A stretch of 64,000 nucleotides of DNA from contig NC_052621.1 of the NCBI RefSeq assembly GCF_016545825.1, forward strand, positions 17,472,910 through 17,536,909, in the 5' to 3' direction. The DNA is from Eucalyptus grandis (Eukaryota > Streptophyta > Magnoliopsida > Myrtales > Myrtaceae). Positions 9,497 to 20,832 of the stretch are shown piece by piece (the stretch's first letter is position 1; every line of letters starts with the position of its first letter). The position numbers were made by a program, and so were the translations under genes. The notes under the pieces were generated by a model. The model ran no database searches. It worked only from the letters and a program-made list of their open reading frames with translations, and was not told where the DNA came from.

Positions 9497-12322
9497 TTAA
9501 CCACCAATTCCAGATTCTTGAGTGCATGGAGGTTACGAGACATCAATGGAAGATTGGCCTAGTGAAACTTCAACGACATTCCTTGCTCTTGTTTGCCTCT
9601 TGGAAATAGATGGACCTCCAATGTCAATAACTCTATCACTACTAGGCATCTACAAGAAAAAAAAAACAAATGAACTCACTTTTCTTTTCGATATATATAT
9701 ATATAAACTTTAGATAGAGATTACCCTTAAATAGAATTCCAAGAGCTTCGGATATGAAAATTCCATATCCTTGTGGAGCCTAAAGAAACAAAATGAGCAT
9801 AAAACATTAATGACAATAAACACATGATATGAAAATAAAATTATGCTTGATAAAGCACTAGCCCGAGCTCTCTCTTTCTTGATGATAGTGGAGTCCCTAT
9901 TAGATGGTCTATTGGCCTATGAACTAGCCTGTGCGCCACTAGCTTCATCAACTTTCTTTGGTCTTCCTCTTTTTGCCTACATGTGGAAAAACACAAGAAA
10001 TAACAATGTTATCATTCATAACAACCCAACAAAAATTTTAATTAACAATTACAAAATTGTCCAATAAGACATACTTTGGGTGGCCTTGATGTCATAGGAT
10101 TCTTGCATGTCTTCTTGTTATGCCCATATTGAAGGCAATTTGAACATTGCATTTGAATTCCAACTTTCGTCAACTTCTTACCATCACTACTTCGCTCATC
10201 CTTATCCTTGATTCTATTTTTCTTCTCTCTACCCCTTTTCCTTCTGTAAGGTGGGGGTTTGATTGGCTCACCACTAACTTTGGGCCACATTTTTCCCCAT
10301 TCATGACCGGAAGGGAAATTTATAACAATTTTCATAAGTATCTTTCTTAAAGCAATCATCAACATAATCATTGATCTCTAACTTCATAAAAGCAATGCAA
10401 CATATGGCATGTCTACATGGTATTCCAGAGATATCACATTCCCTACAAGCACAAGTCTTTCTAGCCAAGTCAACCACAAATCTATTGCCATCCCTTTAAC
10501 CTCAAATTTATTCCCCAAAGATGCTCTAGCAAAACAATACCTAGACTCCAATTTAGTTTTCTCCAACTTCATTCTAATTCTTGGGCAAATTGGATCCATT
10601 CGATCAACCATTAATTGGCTTCTCTCTATCATCCTTTCCATCAACATGGCTCGTATTTCTTCAAGCATCTCAAGAATGGGTTTTGCTCTCGGTATGCAAA
10701 TATATCCATTAAAAGTCTCACTTAAATTATTTTCATCTGCATCACACTTAGTACCTGTCCTAATGAAAGCCCTGCAGAAGTGCTTAAGGTCTTGTCTCAT
10801 GAAGTCTTCATAACCTTTAGGGCACTCCATCTTCAAATCTGCCATTACCAGGTCAAAATCAGCTTCAAAAGTACACCTCACAGCCCTCCAAAAGAGATTC
10901 TTCAAAGCATCCCCCTTATGCTGTTTTTTCCAATTAGCATATATATGTTTTGCACAATTTCGATGTTCTACTTGTGGCGATAACCATGAAACTGCATTCA
11001 TTAATCCCTGCAACCAAAATCAACCAATGAAAAAGAAATATGTCACAGCAGTGATTGTACTAGTGTAGTGTAATGGTAATAAAATAAAAAAGTGAGATAT
11101 CAACTTTTGCTTATCACTGATAAAAGTCCAACCTTTACCTGTGCCCACATTCAAGTCAATAAATAACTGAGTGAGAAACCAAGTCCATGATGCCTCAAAC
11201 TCAACTTCCACAACTGCCCAAGCTATTGGAAACATTTGATTGTTTCCATCTCGTCCAATGGCACATAATAACATACCTTTCAATCCAGTCTTAAGGAAGC
11301 ACCCATCCAAGCCTATGACACGCCTACATCCTACTAAAAACCCCTTTTTCAACTCATCAAAGCCTACATAAAACCTCTCAAATACTTTGGTTGCTGGGTT
11401 GACCTCCATCATGAATGTTCCATTTTTGCTAACTCTCTTGAGCTCCTCCAAATAAGATCTTAGCATATCATATTGCTTTCCTATAGGCCCTCTTATATGA
11501 CTAAGGGCTGTCCATATGGCTCTATAGCATTTTTTATTTTTTTTTGTTAAGGATCAGGACAAACATTTCTCTTGCATCTGTTTGCATTTTAGTAGCCGAA
11601 TAAGTGAGTATGGTTCTGATCTTAGGCATGTACTCCCAAGCAAGCCATGTAGAAGTGGCTTGCCTGTTTGTGAGGCTTCTATTGCAGCTATGTAGACTTC
11701 CAACTCTCTTTATTACAAAATTTTTCTCAACTTGAACCCAACTACCATACAACCTCCAACCACAACCACTTGCACACTTTGCTTCCATTCTTTTCTTTTG
11801 ACTCCTTGGCCAAAAAATGTCAAATCCATTAATCACAACATATTTTTGCACAACATTCTTGAACTATTCATGAGATTCAAATCTCATGCCTAGACTAAAC
11901 ATATTCTCATTATGGTCACACATAGGATCATACCTATTAACCATTCGTCCAATTGTGCTTTAGTTTCTTCAAAATCATCAATATCAGGACCACTTAGAAG
12001 TTCATCATCCAATATTGCATCTTCATCATCATCCCCCCTATCATGTGGAACAGCACCAACCTCTTCCTCCATTCTTATATCGATGGAACCTTCAGGTAAG
12101 TCTCCGCTATCATCCACCTCCTTTATTATTGCTTCCCTAAATTCTTTCCTCATCTCCCTTGTATTGATCTCTTCATCATCGGATATATATTTCATTATCA
12201 CATAAGTCTAATGAACTATCGTCACTGTCACTTTCATTCTGTGTAAAAAACACAAAGTCATACGCTGGAAACTAAAAACAATATTCAAACTTAAAGGGTA
12301 AACAATTGAATGAACTCACCAT
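9497..12322 (-). pseudogene. MURA-type Mutator transposase, copy A, degraded
   Basis: Minus-strand gene with introns. The ATG at 12322-12320 is followed at once by an 81-bp intron (12239-12319). Then come an acidic N-terminus; a MuDR N-terminal domain (11534-11880, motifs AKCASGCGWRLYGSW and LHSCNR); a MULE catalytic core with Asp in VIGLDGCFLK (about 11305), Asp in FISDKQK (about 11115) and Glu in NNLSETFN (about 10720); a SWIM zinc finger (about 10390-10500); a CCHC knuckle CSNCLQYGHNKKTC (about 10120-10165); and an AT-hook-like KRGRPKK (about 9970). Lesions: a 2-bp loss in a TA run near 12188, a stop after an A-run near 11545 (shared with B), loss of the GT donor of the 11008-11103 intron (now TT), a 1-bp loss near 10496, and stops near 9920 and at 9533. 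Confidence 0.88.
11008..11103 (-). other. Intron of MURA copy A with mutated donor
   Basis: A 96-bp intron inferred between DKQK and GLMNA. The acceptor TTGCAG is intact. The donor reads AAG/TTGATATC here, whereas copy B reads AAT/GTGATATC. The ancestral form was most simply AAG/GTGATATC, each copy carrying one G-to-T change on opposite sides of the junction. Confidence 0.65.
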
Positions 12323-13091
12323 TACTTCTTATTCAACCTGCAACACTTCAATTCTCCATAAGTAAAACGACAATCATCTTAGAATCCCAACCAGCCCAAT
12401 CCTATAAAACAGAGGTAGAGCAAAAAATTAGACATTTAAAGTTCAATGTCGAACTTATCATGCTAATCAAATTCCTAGTAAGACAGCAATAACTCTACTA
12501 TTTGTAAAGCATAATAAAAAGTGACAACATACTTCACATTGTGAAGAAGCATTTCACACAACAATAGCTTATTGATCAGAAGATCTAAAGAAAAGAATAA
12601 GTTATGGCTCCCAATATCTAAATACATGACAACCCATTTGAAATACATAACTATTTGAACTAATCCAAAATGATAAAATAGGAGTAAGGGAATTTGAGCT
12701 TCCCAAAAAAATATGATCGTAGACATGACAATGAATGAAGAGTTGATTGCATCCAGGCTACTCTATTTAGAAAGTGAATTGTATACTATTTATGGGACAT
12801 TTTGTGCTTAGGATTTGTACCACTAGCTCTTAGGCATTCTGCTCCTTTTAAATCTTCCATAAGATGAATGTGGTGAAGTGCAAAAGGACAGTTTTAAGCT
12901 GGACCAAGATCCTGTGGAATTAGCAAATAGACCAAAGAAAGTGGGCAAATCGAATTTTATACTATATTTGTAGCTAAAAATATTAGCTGCAGCATTTCCT
13001 GTTTCTTTTTTTTGCACATTGCAGATAACTATAAATAACCAGCATGATGTTAGGGGAAAGTATATTATCATGTAACATGTGACTTATATTG
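12323..13091. other. MULE interior upstream of the transposase
   Basis: About 0.77 kb between the MURA start and the right TIR, conserved at 50985-51755. It likely holds the transposase promoter and 5' UTR, but no convincing TATA box position could be assigned. Short open frames here are not supported. Confidence 0.5.
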
Positions 13092-14750
13092 GTGAAGCGA
13101 TACTTGCAAAGTACCAAACTTGCCTCATTTCGCAATTTGTAAGTCTCATTTTGACAATTTACATGCATAGTTTGACAGTTCTAATAAAACACCCAGGCTA
13201 TCCAATTAAGCATAATAAATTCCCAGGTGGCTCAGATTGATTGTCTTGATCTACGAACTAATTAGAAAAATCATGATGTACTAAATGCCCAAGTGTCCTT
13301 CCTGATACTTTTAAATGTTTACGAGGCAATTCTCCTAGAAAACTTAAGTGTCTAGTGGTTTTGTCAATCGAGTCATTATCCTAACAAAATGTTCCACTTC
13401 TCTGGAAATGCCTCAATAAAATATTTTTAAAAATGACATAAAATTTGCATATAAGTTCAATAATTAGCTCATAGATGATGTCTGCCTACTCTGATTCAGT
13501 AACTTTCATTCATATCTTCATAAAGAATTTTTTATTTTGATAACTCCAGTAGCTAAACTGCTCAAAGCAAATATATGGTGCAACCAAACAGTTCACAACA
13601 GAAAATCACAACTACTCCAAAGTTTACCATGAACTACATAGATCCCAATGATGAGAACAAACCTGGGTGGCTCAACCATCAAATGACCCAGCTAAAAGCA
13701 CCTCTGTGGCTGAATTTGGCCAAACTACGCAAGCCGTACGAAGAAGTCGTAGAGCTCTACAAGCATTATCAATCCTCCTCTGTTTCTCTTCCCCACAAAC
13801 ATGACACTTCACCTTAGCACGCTGCACTTTTACACTTCCATTAGGATGGACAAGTCTTGTTTTTCCAACTTTTATCACACATTCTTCATACGCCCTTGTA
13901 GACAACAGAAGAAAAATTACCCGATAGGCGTGAAAGTATCAACAAAGTCCAAGACTCCCAAGTCATGACATATCCACCTATGGCCATGATCAAATTCATT
14001 CCAAGCCATAAGATTCTAAAGACCTAGCAAATTCACAAGTTCATTAAGCCTAGAAAATTTCAACTGACTTTAGTTCCTGTGAGGTAGATCACTTCTAGAC
14101 AAACCATCGAGCACATGGTGACCGTAATTTAATATTTCCAATAGCAAAGAGTTGAATGTGAGAGAATGAGCGAGCAAGTCAGCACGTGAGATCTTCCAAC
14201 GGATTGAAGACTACCCGCGCACTTATTCGCTGAAGAAAGGAAACCGTAGATAGAAGGAGGAGGAGGAGGAGGAGGAGGAGGAGAAGAATACCTTTAGATG
14301 CTCTGTCCTTCGACCTTAAGGAAGCATAAATCCTTCGAGGCCAAAATTTCCGACGGAAAGGACGTCTCCGAGCAATCAAACGTGTGTATGTACAAGAGCA
14401 AGCGTCTCCATGTGAGAGAATGAGCGAGCAAGCTAGTGCGCGAGATCTTCCAACGGATTGAAGACTCCCGCGCCCAAACTCACCGACAAAATGAAACCCT
14501 AGAAAAAAATTTCCCCAAACTCATGAGCCGTGCGTTCAAAGAAGAAGAGAAAGAAGGGAAAGCCCAAAACAATTTTGTCTTGTTAGATATCTAACGTGGA
14601 AATGCCTGGTCGGATGACTGTGAAGGAGAGTTAACGGCAGGCCAGATTTGGGACACGAGTAAAAGTTGGTGCTTTTTTTCGAGACAAAATAAAGTTCGGG
14701 CCAGATTTGTCCCAAACCCTAAAGTTCGTGTTTTTTTATGGAATTGGCCC
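13092..14750 (-). repeat. MULE right TIR, copy A
   Basis: Inverted match to 5873-7611. It lacks about 120 bp (at about 14158) that are present in the right TIR of copy B. It includes a second copy of the captured CBM48 exon and a GGA/CCT trinucleotide run near 14255-14285. Confidence 0.9.
13663..13895 (-). pseudogene. Second copy of the captured CBM48-gene exon, in the right TIR (A)
   Basis: A 233-bp exon homologous to 6804-7036, open throughout, with VLLAGSFDG and the upstream CHVCGEEKQ region. The donor context CAG/GTTTG differs slightly from the left arm and the acceptor CAGGGG has become CAAGGG. A Trp-to-Cys change sits near its N-terminal side. The downstream exons found in the left half of the element are absent on this side. 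Confidence 0.85.
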
Positions 14751-14802
14751 CTGATATATCATACATCAGTCCACAACTCAAGTTTACAAATAAGATGAGA
14801 TC

Positions 14803-15378
14803 TCAGTCCTCATCCAGGTCGTACCCTAGATCCTCCTCCGAATCATCCTCTTCTTCAGATTCTTCTTCTCCTTCTTCAGGTTCGCCCTCAAGCTCTTCCT
14901 CCTCAAAATTCACCTCAGGCTCGTCCTTCGGTTCCTCCTCCTTGGGTTTCTCTTCCCAATTCTCCTCTAAGTATATCTCTTCTTGGTCAGCCTCTTCCTC
15001 TAGCATACTCCAGCTGGAGTCTGCTGCTGATGGCTTGGGAGAGTCGTGATCACTCTCGAGCTTAGGGTCTTTTGCATCAACTACCAACCCGTCCTTAAGA
15101 TCTGTCGTCCCTTCTCTGAACGCCTCTTCCAATATGTACAAGGGCACATTACCTTCCGGTATGGGACCCTCTCTTCACCCATCATGGTAGTGACGGTACC
15201 ACGATCGATACTCATAGGGTCTTAAGGCATCATTACCTATGTCAACCTAGACGGTCAACTTAACCAGTACGTACTCCAATCCCTCGGGATGGTTATGAAT
15301 ATGGAAATGGTATGCTATTTTTGAGATCTCTTCGGGAATACCAAAATGCAGAGGAGGACGAGGTGGAAGTGCTGTCAT
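14803..15378 (-). pseudogene. Unrecognised acidic-protein ORF of the TG...CA element, copy A
   Basis: Starting from ATG at 15378 the frame reads MTALPPRPPLHFGIPEEI and continues with an IHNHPEGLEYVLVKLTV region, then a stop (near 15250) and a second stop (near 15178). A 114-codon stretch follows, rich in Glu and Asp and ending DLDED. Copy B shares the frame and both stops, so the breaks predate the duplication unless they lie in unrecognised introns. No known domain is recognised. The pattern of a globular N-terminus plus a long acidic tail is conserved between copies. Confidence 0.5.
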
Positions 15379-15644
15379 CTATGAGCTCAAGATGGTTATA
15401 CAATAACCAATGTGACAAAGTCTCAGCGAGTTCTACCTTCCTAAGACCCGATTAGGAAACCAATACACTATGAGCTGCCTAAGTACACATGGGTAAGAGG
15501 AGTTACCTTGGCCTCAGATTCCACCTACAAATCAATACAGTTCAAACAGGCACCCAATCAAACACTACCGATCAAAACATCGATCAATCGACCTAGTTGA
15601 TTTACATGTCAAACAGACCATTATTGGTCATTTCAATCAATACT
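15379..15644. other. Element interior, no gene
   Basis: Upstream (minus-strand sense) of the acidic ORF. No start, domain or clear splice structure was identified. Confidence 0.4.
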
Positions 15645-15885
15645 GTCCATCCTCCAAAATAACACATTGGATTACCGAGCTAGTATTTTATACGATTCAT
15701 TCTCCAAAATGACATACTAAGTCACCAAGTTATTCATCATAACGTTCATTCTCCAAAATGACATGATGAGTCACCGAACCATTATGGCATGTCGTCCATT
15801 CTCTAAAATGACCTATAGGGTCACCGAGCCGACATTGCATACCGTCTTTTCTCCAAAATGACATATAGAGTCACTGAGCAATATA
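15645..15885. repeat. ~50-bp degenerate tandem repeat, five units
   Basis: The motif (c)tccaaaatgacat...gagtcaccgag recurs about every 50 bp, at roughly 15653, 15703, 15752, 15803 and 15852. Conserved at 55410-55650 in copy B. Confidence 0.75.
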
Positions 15886-17999
15886 TAATATGGTATTCTA
15901 ATCGTACAATCAATTTGTCATTTTTATCATACTCAATAAAAATAATCGTGTGTGGGTACACAGTCGGTCTTAGCCAAAATATAATAATTTTCTTTCCACA
16001 AATCACACTCTTTTCTGCAGTCCACCAAAACATTTTTGGCACTATCAACCGACACCCGGTTATTAAATTAATTAATTTAGAAAAATAATCATAAAATCAT
16101 TAATAAATCAATTTAGCACAATCTAGCACTCAATAAATTAAACAAACTGCATCACGATAATTGGCATAAAATTCCGGTGCGTCGACCATCCCAGTTTAAT
16201 TTTTGAAAATTAATTAATTAATTAATTAATTCCAAAAATTATTAAATAAATACAATAAATCTAATTTAGGCCCGTAATGCGTAATTGGAAGACGAGACGA
16301 GCCCGGAAAATTACCGAAACTCATTCAATAAATAATAGAGCTTACCTATTTGCTAATTACACTAACCATTTACCCAACATGCATAGGTAAATCCATAATT
16401 TAATTATTCTAATCTAATCTATCCACCTAATTGCACTTAATTAAATCTAATCAACCCTTAAGCATCATTAGCATACTAATGAGGGATTAGTGAGCAAAAC
16501 TCACCCGTTTAACAATCCACTCGGATTGAAATATCGGGAACGTCGCAAGAGACATTTTACTCCAAAGCGGACCTAAGGTCTGGGGTCTGGAAAGAGTTCA
16601 AAACGGCCTCGCAAGGCAGCTAGAAACTCACAAAAACCCTTGTTGTTCTTGGCTAGAAAACAGAAGAAAACAAGCTAGGTTGGCACAGCAAGGCTCAGGG
16701 AGGCTTCAGTGGCTTGAAATGGGCAGTCTATGGTGGTTGAACAGGCTCTGGCGAGCTTCCACAACCCCTCACAGCTACGGAACAACGAGTTGGACGGCGG
16801 AGCAAGAGGCAAGCAGGGGTGGACGGCGTGCGACTAGTGGTGCGCGCGAGTGAGGGCACGAACGGCGACGGCAGCATGGACATGCGATGGTGGCTAGCTG
16901 GCGCGACTAGCGGCTTCGGCTTCTCCGCTAGTGGTTGCTGGTTTCGCACAAGCAAGGAGGCAGAGAGATGGGGTGGACAACAATAAGGGAGAGAGGGATG
17001 GGAGTGTGGGGCAAGTCTTGCCTTGGTGGGGTCCTTTGGCCAAATTTTCCACCAAAATGTCCTTCCTCTAGGCTTGTCCAACAAGCCAACATCCCTTGGT
17101 TGTCTTTAGGCCACCAAGGCCTCCTCTCAAACATGTGAGATGGTCCAAAAATGGCTAGGGGAGTGGGGCACATGAATTTGTAAGCAATTGGTTTCAAATA
17201 GTTGCTTGTTTCTTCTCAATTCAACCTCAAATGAGTTCAATAAAATCAATCAATTCACCATCGACCCTCTCGTCATTTTTCCTCACCCACATATCCATCA
17301 TGCTTCCAAAATTTGCAATCAAAATGATCCCTGGCCTTTTACTGAATAAAAACGGTCATGTGACGACTTTTTCCCAAAAAAGTCTCGGGTTAAGTTGCAA
17401 AAAAAATCTTCGAGACCGAGTCGACATTCCTAGAATTTATTGTGATATGACGAGATCTTCAATTTTTGAAATCGGACTTGAATTCGCGGTTAATTTCCAT
17501 TTTGCGCATCATTAGCATGACCTAGACTATCGAGTAGTTTCAAAAAAATTTTAGGGCAAATGACCGTAGTCAATTTTTTCAAGCCATAATGAACCCACTC
17601 GATATATTGGCGACTCTCGGTTGTCATGAAAATCTTCAGGATTCAAAAACGGATACATGATACCAAAACGACAATAAGAATCAAATTAGTACCAGTCGAC
17701 GAGAATTTTCCAATTTAGTGATGTCACCCACGATAGGTCACACATCTCAATCGAACCGACCTATCGCTGATCTCAAATCAGTTTTTAACTGTGCCGTAAT
17801 GGCCTCTAAAAATGAGCACGATCGAGAAGCCGATTCTTGATTGAATTCTCAAGTTTATTGCCTTAAAATTCTTTAATAACTTCCCTGAATAGTCTAGTTA
17901 TCTCGAGAGTGATCGGCACTAAGAACAGCTCTATAGGCGCATCAATAAAATGCTTGATTTATTAAGTAGAAAACAGAAGCGAAAATCCAGGATGTCACA
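15886..17999. other. 5' part (minus-strand sense) of the TG...CA element, non-coding
   Basis: An A+T-rich stretch, then a G+C-richer block (about 16680-17190). An apparently long open frame in that block in copy B (56963-56439) is broken by a frameshift in copy A and has low-complexity Pro/Ser/Ala composition, so it is not called as a gene. Confidence 0.5.
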
Positions 18000-18004
18000 C
18001 ATTT

Positions 18005-19327
18005 TACTTATAAACATCTCTCATTTTCACTTATTTGAGAGGAAATGAATTGGAAGTCCCTATCCCTATAGTCTTCTTTAGAAATACTCTCAATTTAGTC
18101 ACAATTCTAACGCTAGAGATTCTCGATTTAGTCCTCTCTAGAGATTCTCGAGCTTTCGAGATAAATACCAACACCCTTTTTTCAATTTCAATAGATATGC
18201 ATGCTAGGTTATTGTAATGCTCGTTTAGAATTTAAAAAATGTCATTATGCCACCTATTTAAATAGTCATAAACTGCAATTTCTTAGGTCATTATAATGTC
18301 AAAATGAAATCTCCGGTATCAAGATACGTCATTATGTTGCTGAATTATCTTTAGAAATTATGCATGTATCAACGTTGTGGTAGTTATTGTTTTCTTATAT
18401 CTTAGATCTGAATTAGATTGTTGGGATGCTGCCTATGCTAAAATTGCATTAAAAGCATCATTCAAAATATTATTTCAAAATGCAACATACAGATTCAAAA
18501 ATTGCATTCACAAATTCGATTTCAATTGTTAAGTCATTCAATCATGTCTCACTCAATGTTTCTTTCCATGTCAACAATCATGCATAGCATATTTTCAAAA
18601 TACACATTCACACGCAATGGGATCAATCAATATGCAAAATGATACAAACTTTTTGGATGGGCTTTTTATATCATACGGTACATGGGAAAGTTGGTATTTT
18701 TTTTTTCACGCAGGTGCTAGTTGGGAATTTCTTGCTTCAAGTAACATCCATTTTGTACTTCGAATTATGCAACCGCCACTAGCAGTACTAGCCAAACCAA
18801 CCATCACAAGCAATTACCTTTAATTGCCTAATGACTTACCTAACTTGATATTCATAAAGCAAGGAATGAATCTTGGAATTCACAATTTCTCACGTACCCC
18901 GTTAAAAGTTGGATTTCACCATGAAACTCGTCTCATCCAACATGAGACTAGGTTTATTTAATATTCTTCCCTCATCCCGAGTCTAAAACTCTATCTATAG
19001 CTGCCACAACCAAATTAGAGTCATTCATTAGTGATGTCACAACTAGTCTCCGTGCTAGAGTGGCACCACCAACGTCGCTCATCTCTCGCTTGACCCTATT
19101 CTTAGGCTCCCTCCCTCCCTCTCTCGCGCTCCCGTGTGAGTGAGCGCTCGTCATTGCCAAGTTCGAACAACCTTGAAAGAGGGGATTGTTAGAAAGAAAG
19201 AAAATGATAATTGAGGGAGAAGGATGGAGATGACAATGGAAGTAAGTCGTGGCGATAGTGTGCAAAACTCTAAGGTGGAACATTTGGTGGATGCAAACAA
19301 CACTAAATGATATGACAAGAGACGTGA
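18005..19327. other. Intergenic, no gene recognised
   Basis: A+T-rich DNA collinear with 57766-59090. It contains short direct repeats of the type agattctcgatttagtcctctctagagattctcgag near 18120. No coding or RNA feature is supported. Confidence 0.6.
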
Positions 19328-20167
19328 AAATTACCAAAAAAGTCATAAACCTATTATAATTGTGCTAATTCAGTTATAAATCTTTCACATTTATGCTAAT
19401 ATAGTCCACTCGGCTAAATTTAGTCAGCCAGCACTAACATGGATGGTGGACAATGCTGACCATTCAGCAAATGCTAACGTAGCAATTTTTAATAATATTT
19501 CATTTTTTCAAAAAAATTTATAAAATTTTTATTTCTTTTCTTTTCTTTTTTTCTTCCTACTATTCCTCTTCCCCCACCCCACCCCACCCCACCACGAGCA
19601 CCCCCACAATGACTAGTGAGGCTCAATCGGGCTCAAGACTATTGAGAGAAGGGGGTGAAGAGGACCATGAGGCACCTTGCGAAGACCTAGGGTCGCAAAG
19701 GCCTCGCTAACCACAGCGAGGCGGCCATGGCTTCCCCAACTGCAGCGAGACTGCCTTTGCCACAACCGATGAGGCTTGGCAAGGTTGCCCTCGCCTAGAT
19801 TTGGGCGAGGCTGCCTCACTTGCAACCCCCAAGCCTTGCCTAGATCTCAACATGGCCGAGTAAGGGCCTACGACCCTTACAGAGCCTTGCCGCCCATTGT
19901 AGGGGGCAAGGGAAGAAGAAGAACAATAGGAAGAAAAGAAAAGGAAAATAAAGGAAAATCAAATAAAATATGATTTAAAAATTGTCATGTCATCACCGAC
20001 CGAATAGTGAATGCCGGCCAGCGTCCACATCAATGTCAACTGTCCCTAATTTAGCCGAATTGACTAAATTGACACAAGTACAAAGGATTTATGACTGAAT
20101 TGATAAAAAAAAAATGATCGAATTGATACAATTGTAATAACTTTAGGATTTTTTTAATATTTTTTTC
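19328..20167. mobile_element. Fold-back/MITE-like element, copy A2
   Basis: Left arm aaaaaagtcataaacctatt and a right arm ending in the inverted complement (taactttaggattttttt). The core is G+C-rich (about 19560-19900), with a CCCCACCCCACC run and repeated gaggctt/ctcgcc motifs. Same family as 3618-4536. Confidence 0.65.
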
Positions 20168-20336
20168 CAAAAGAGACAACAATACTTAGAGAATAATTTT
20201 TATCTTAGAGCCGCCTCTCTCTATCATTATATTGTTTTTATGTTCACCTCGGGCTATCCGCATGAATAATAGATCAAACTTCATCAGGTGGAACTAAAGT
20301 TGTTGTTACTCAATTAAAAGCTTTCCAAAATCTAAA

Positions 20337-20640
20337 TTATTTGCCATTAGCTGCACAATAAATTACCCTGACCTCTTCTTTTGCAGTTGCTGACACATAG
20401 ATTTGACTGGGCTGTGACCCGGTCTTCCTCGCATAAATCCAAGGCCCAAATAATGCCAAACCGGTGTGGAAGAGCAATCTCCGAAGCAAACCCGCCATTC
20501 CAACTCGGGAGCTCCCGGTATCTTTGCTTCCCATCCTCAACTCCTACCATAATCCTTTGATGATGGATCCGTTTGTCACTATTGTCATATAGACGAAAAA
20601 AGAAAATTGATCGGATATCGAATTTACGTGATTCAGTCAC
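20337..20640 (-). pseudogene. Unclassified coding-like remnant (possible resistance-gene C-terminus)
   Basis: A minus-strand open stretch of about 97 codons containing ELPSWNGGFASEIALPHRFG and a following hydrophobic-acidic segment. Copy B at 60122-60430 is similar, and a more diverged version with LLPHRF is found near 39050-38990. The pattern P-W...G..SEI.LP..F faintly resembles the post-LRR (C-JID) region of TIR-NBS-LRR proteins. No NB-ARC or LRR is present, so this is only a suggestion. Confidence 0.25.
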
Positions 20641-20832
20641 GATGACTTATGTTCACAGCAAGAGTAGTAAAGAATTCCACTATAGATTAACGATATAACG
20701 GATAATATAGCCACACTCGAGTCATTCAAACACTCTCGGTGTTTTTCAGCTACCAATTACACATAATAACTCGCACGATATTTAGTCCCACAATTCCTCA
20801 CAAGAGACAAAGAAATCATACACAAATTCTTA

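Larger units (their letters stand above)
5873..14750 (-). mobile_element. Mutator-like element (MULE) with ~1.7-kb TIRs, transposase and captured host exons, copy A
   Basis: An 8,878-bp element bounded by the 10-bp target duplication CTGATATATC (5863-5872 and 14751-14760). Terminal bases are GGACCAATTC on the left and, inverted, GGGCCAATTC on the right. The TIRs are 5873-7611 and 13092-14750. Inside are a MURA-type transposase on the minus strand and, on the plus strand, host CBM48-gene exons. A 9-11-bp target duplication, long TIRs and a MuDR-type transposase are the standard MULE hallmarks; captured host exons are the Pack-MULE hallmark. The transposase carries several disabling changes, so the element is non-autonomous now. 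Confidence 0.93.
5624..17999 (-). mobile_element. TG...CA element (LTR-retrotransposon-like or solo LTR), copy A, interrupted by a MULE
   Basis: The outer ends are TGTCATGCCCCGA (plus, left) and GGATGTCACA (right), flanked by a perfect 5-bp duplication CATTT at 5619-5623 and 18000-18004. Read on the minus strand it starts TGTGACATCC and ends GGGGCATGACA, as many plant LTRs do. Removing the MULE and one copy of its target site leaves about 3.5 kb. No second internal TG/CA boundary was found, so it is either one long LTR or a non-autonomous element without recognisable LTR pairs. On the minus strand it carries an acidic-protein ORF (15378-14803) and a 50-bp repeat array. No RT or integrase is visible. 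Confidence 0.75.

Noticed and set aside
10409..10813. Plus-strand frames over the transposase
   Set aside because: Complement of the MURA coding region, which has clear domain evidence on the minus strand.
20337..20640. Calling a TIR-NBS-LRR resistance gene
   Set aside because: Only a faint post-LRR-like motif; no TIR, NB-ARC or LRR anywhere in the window. Kept only as an unclassified remnant.
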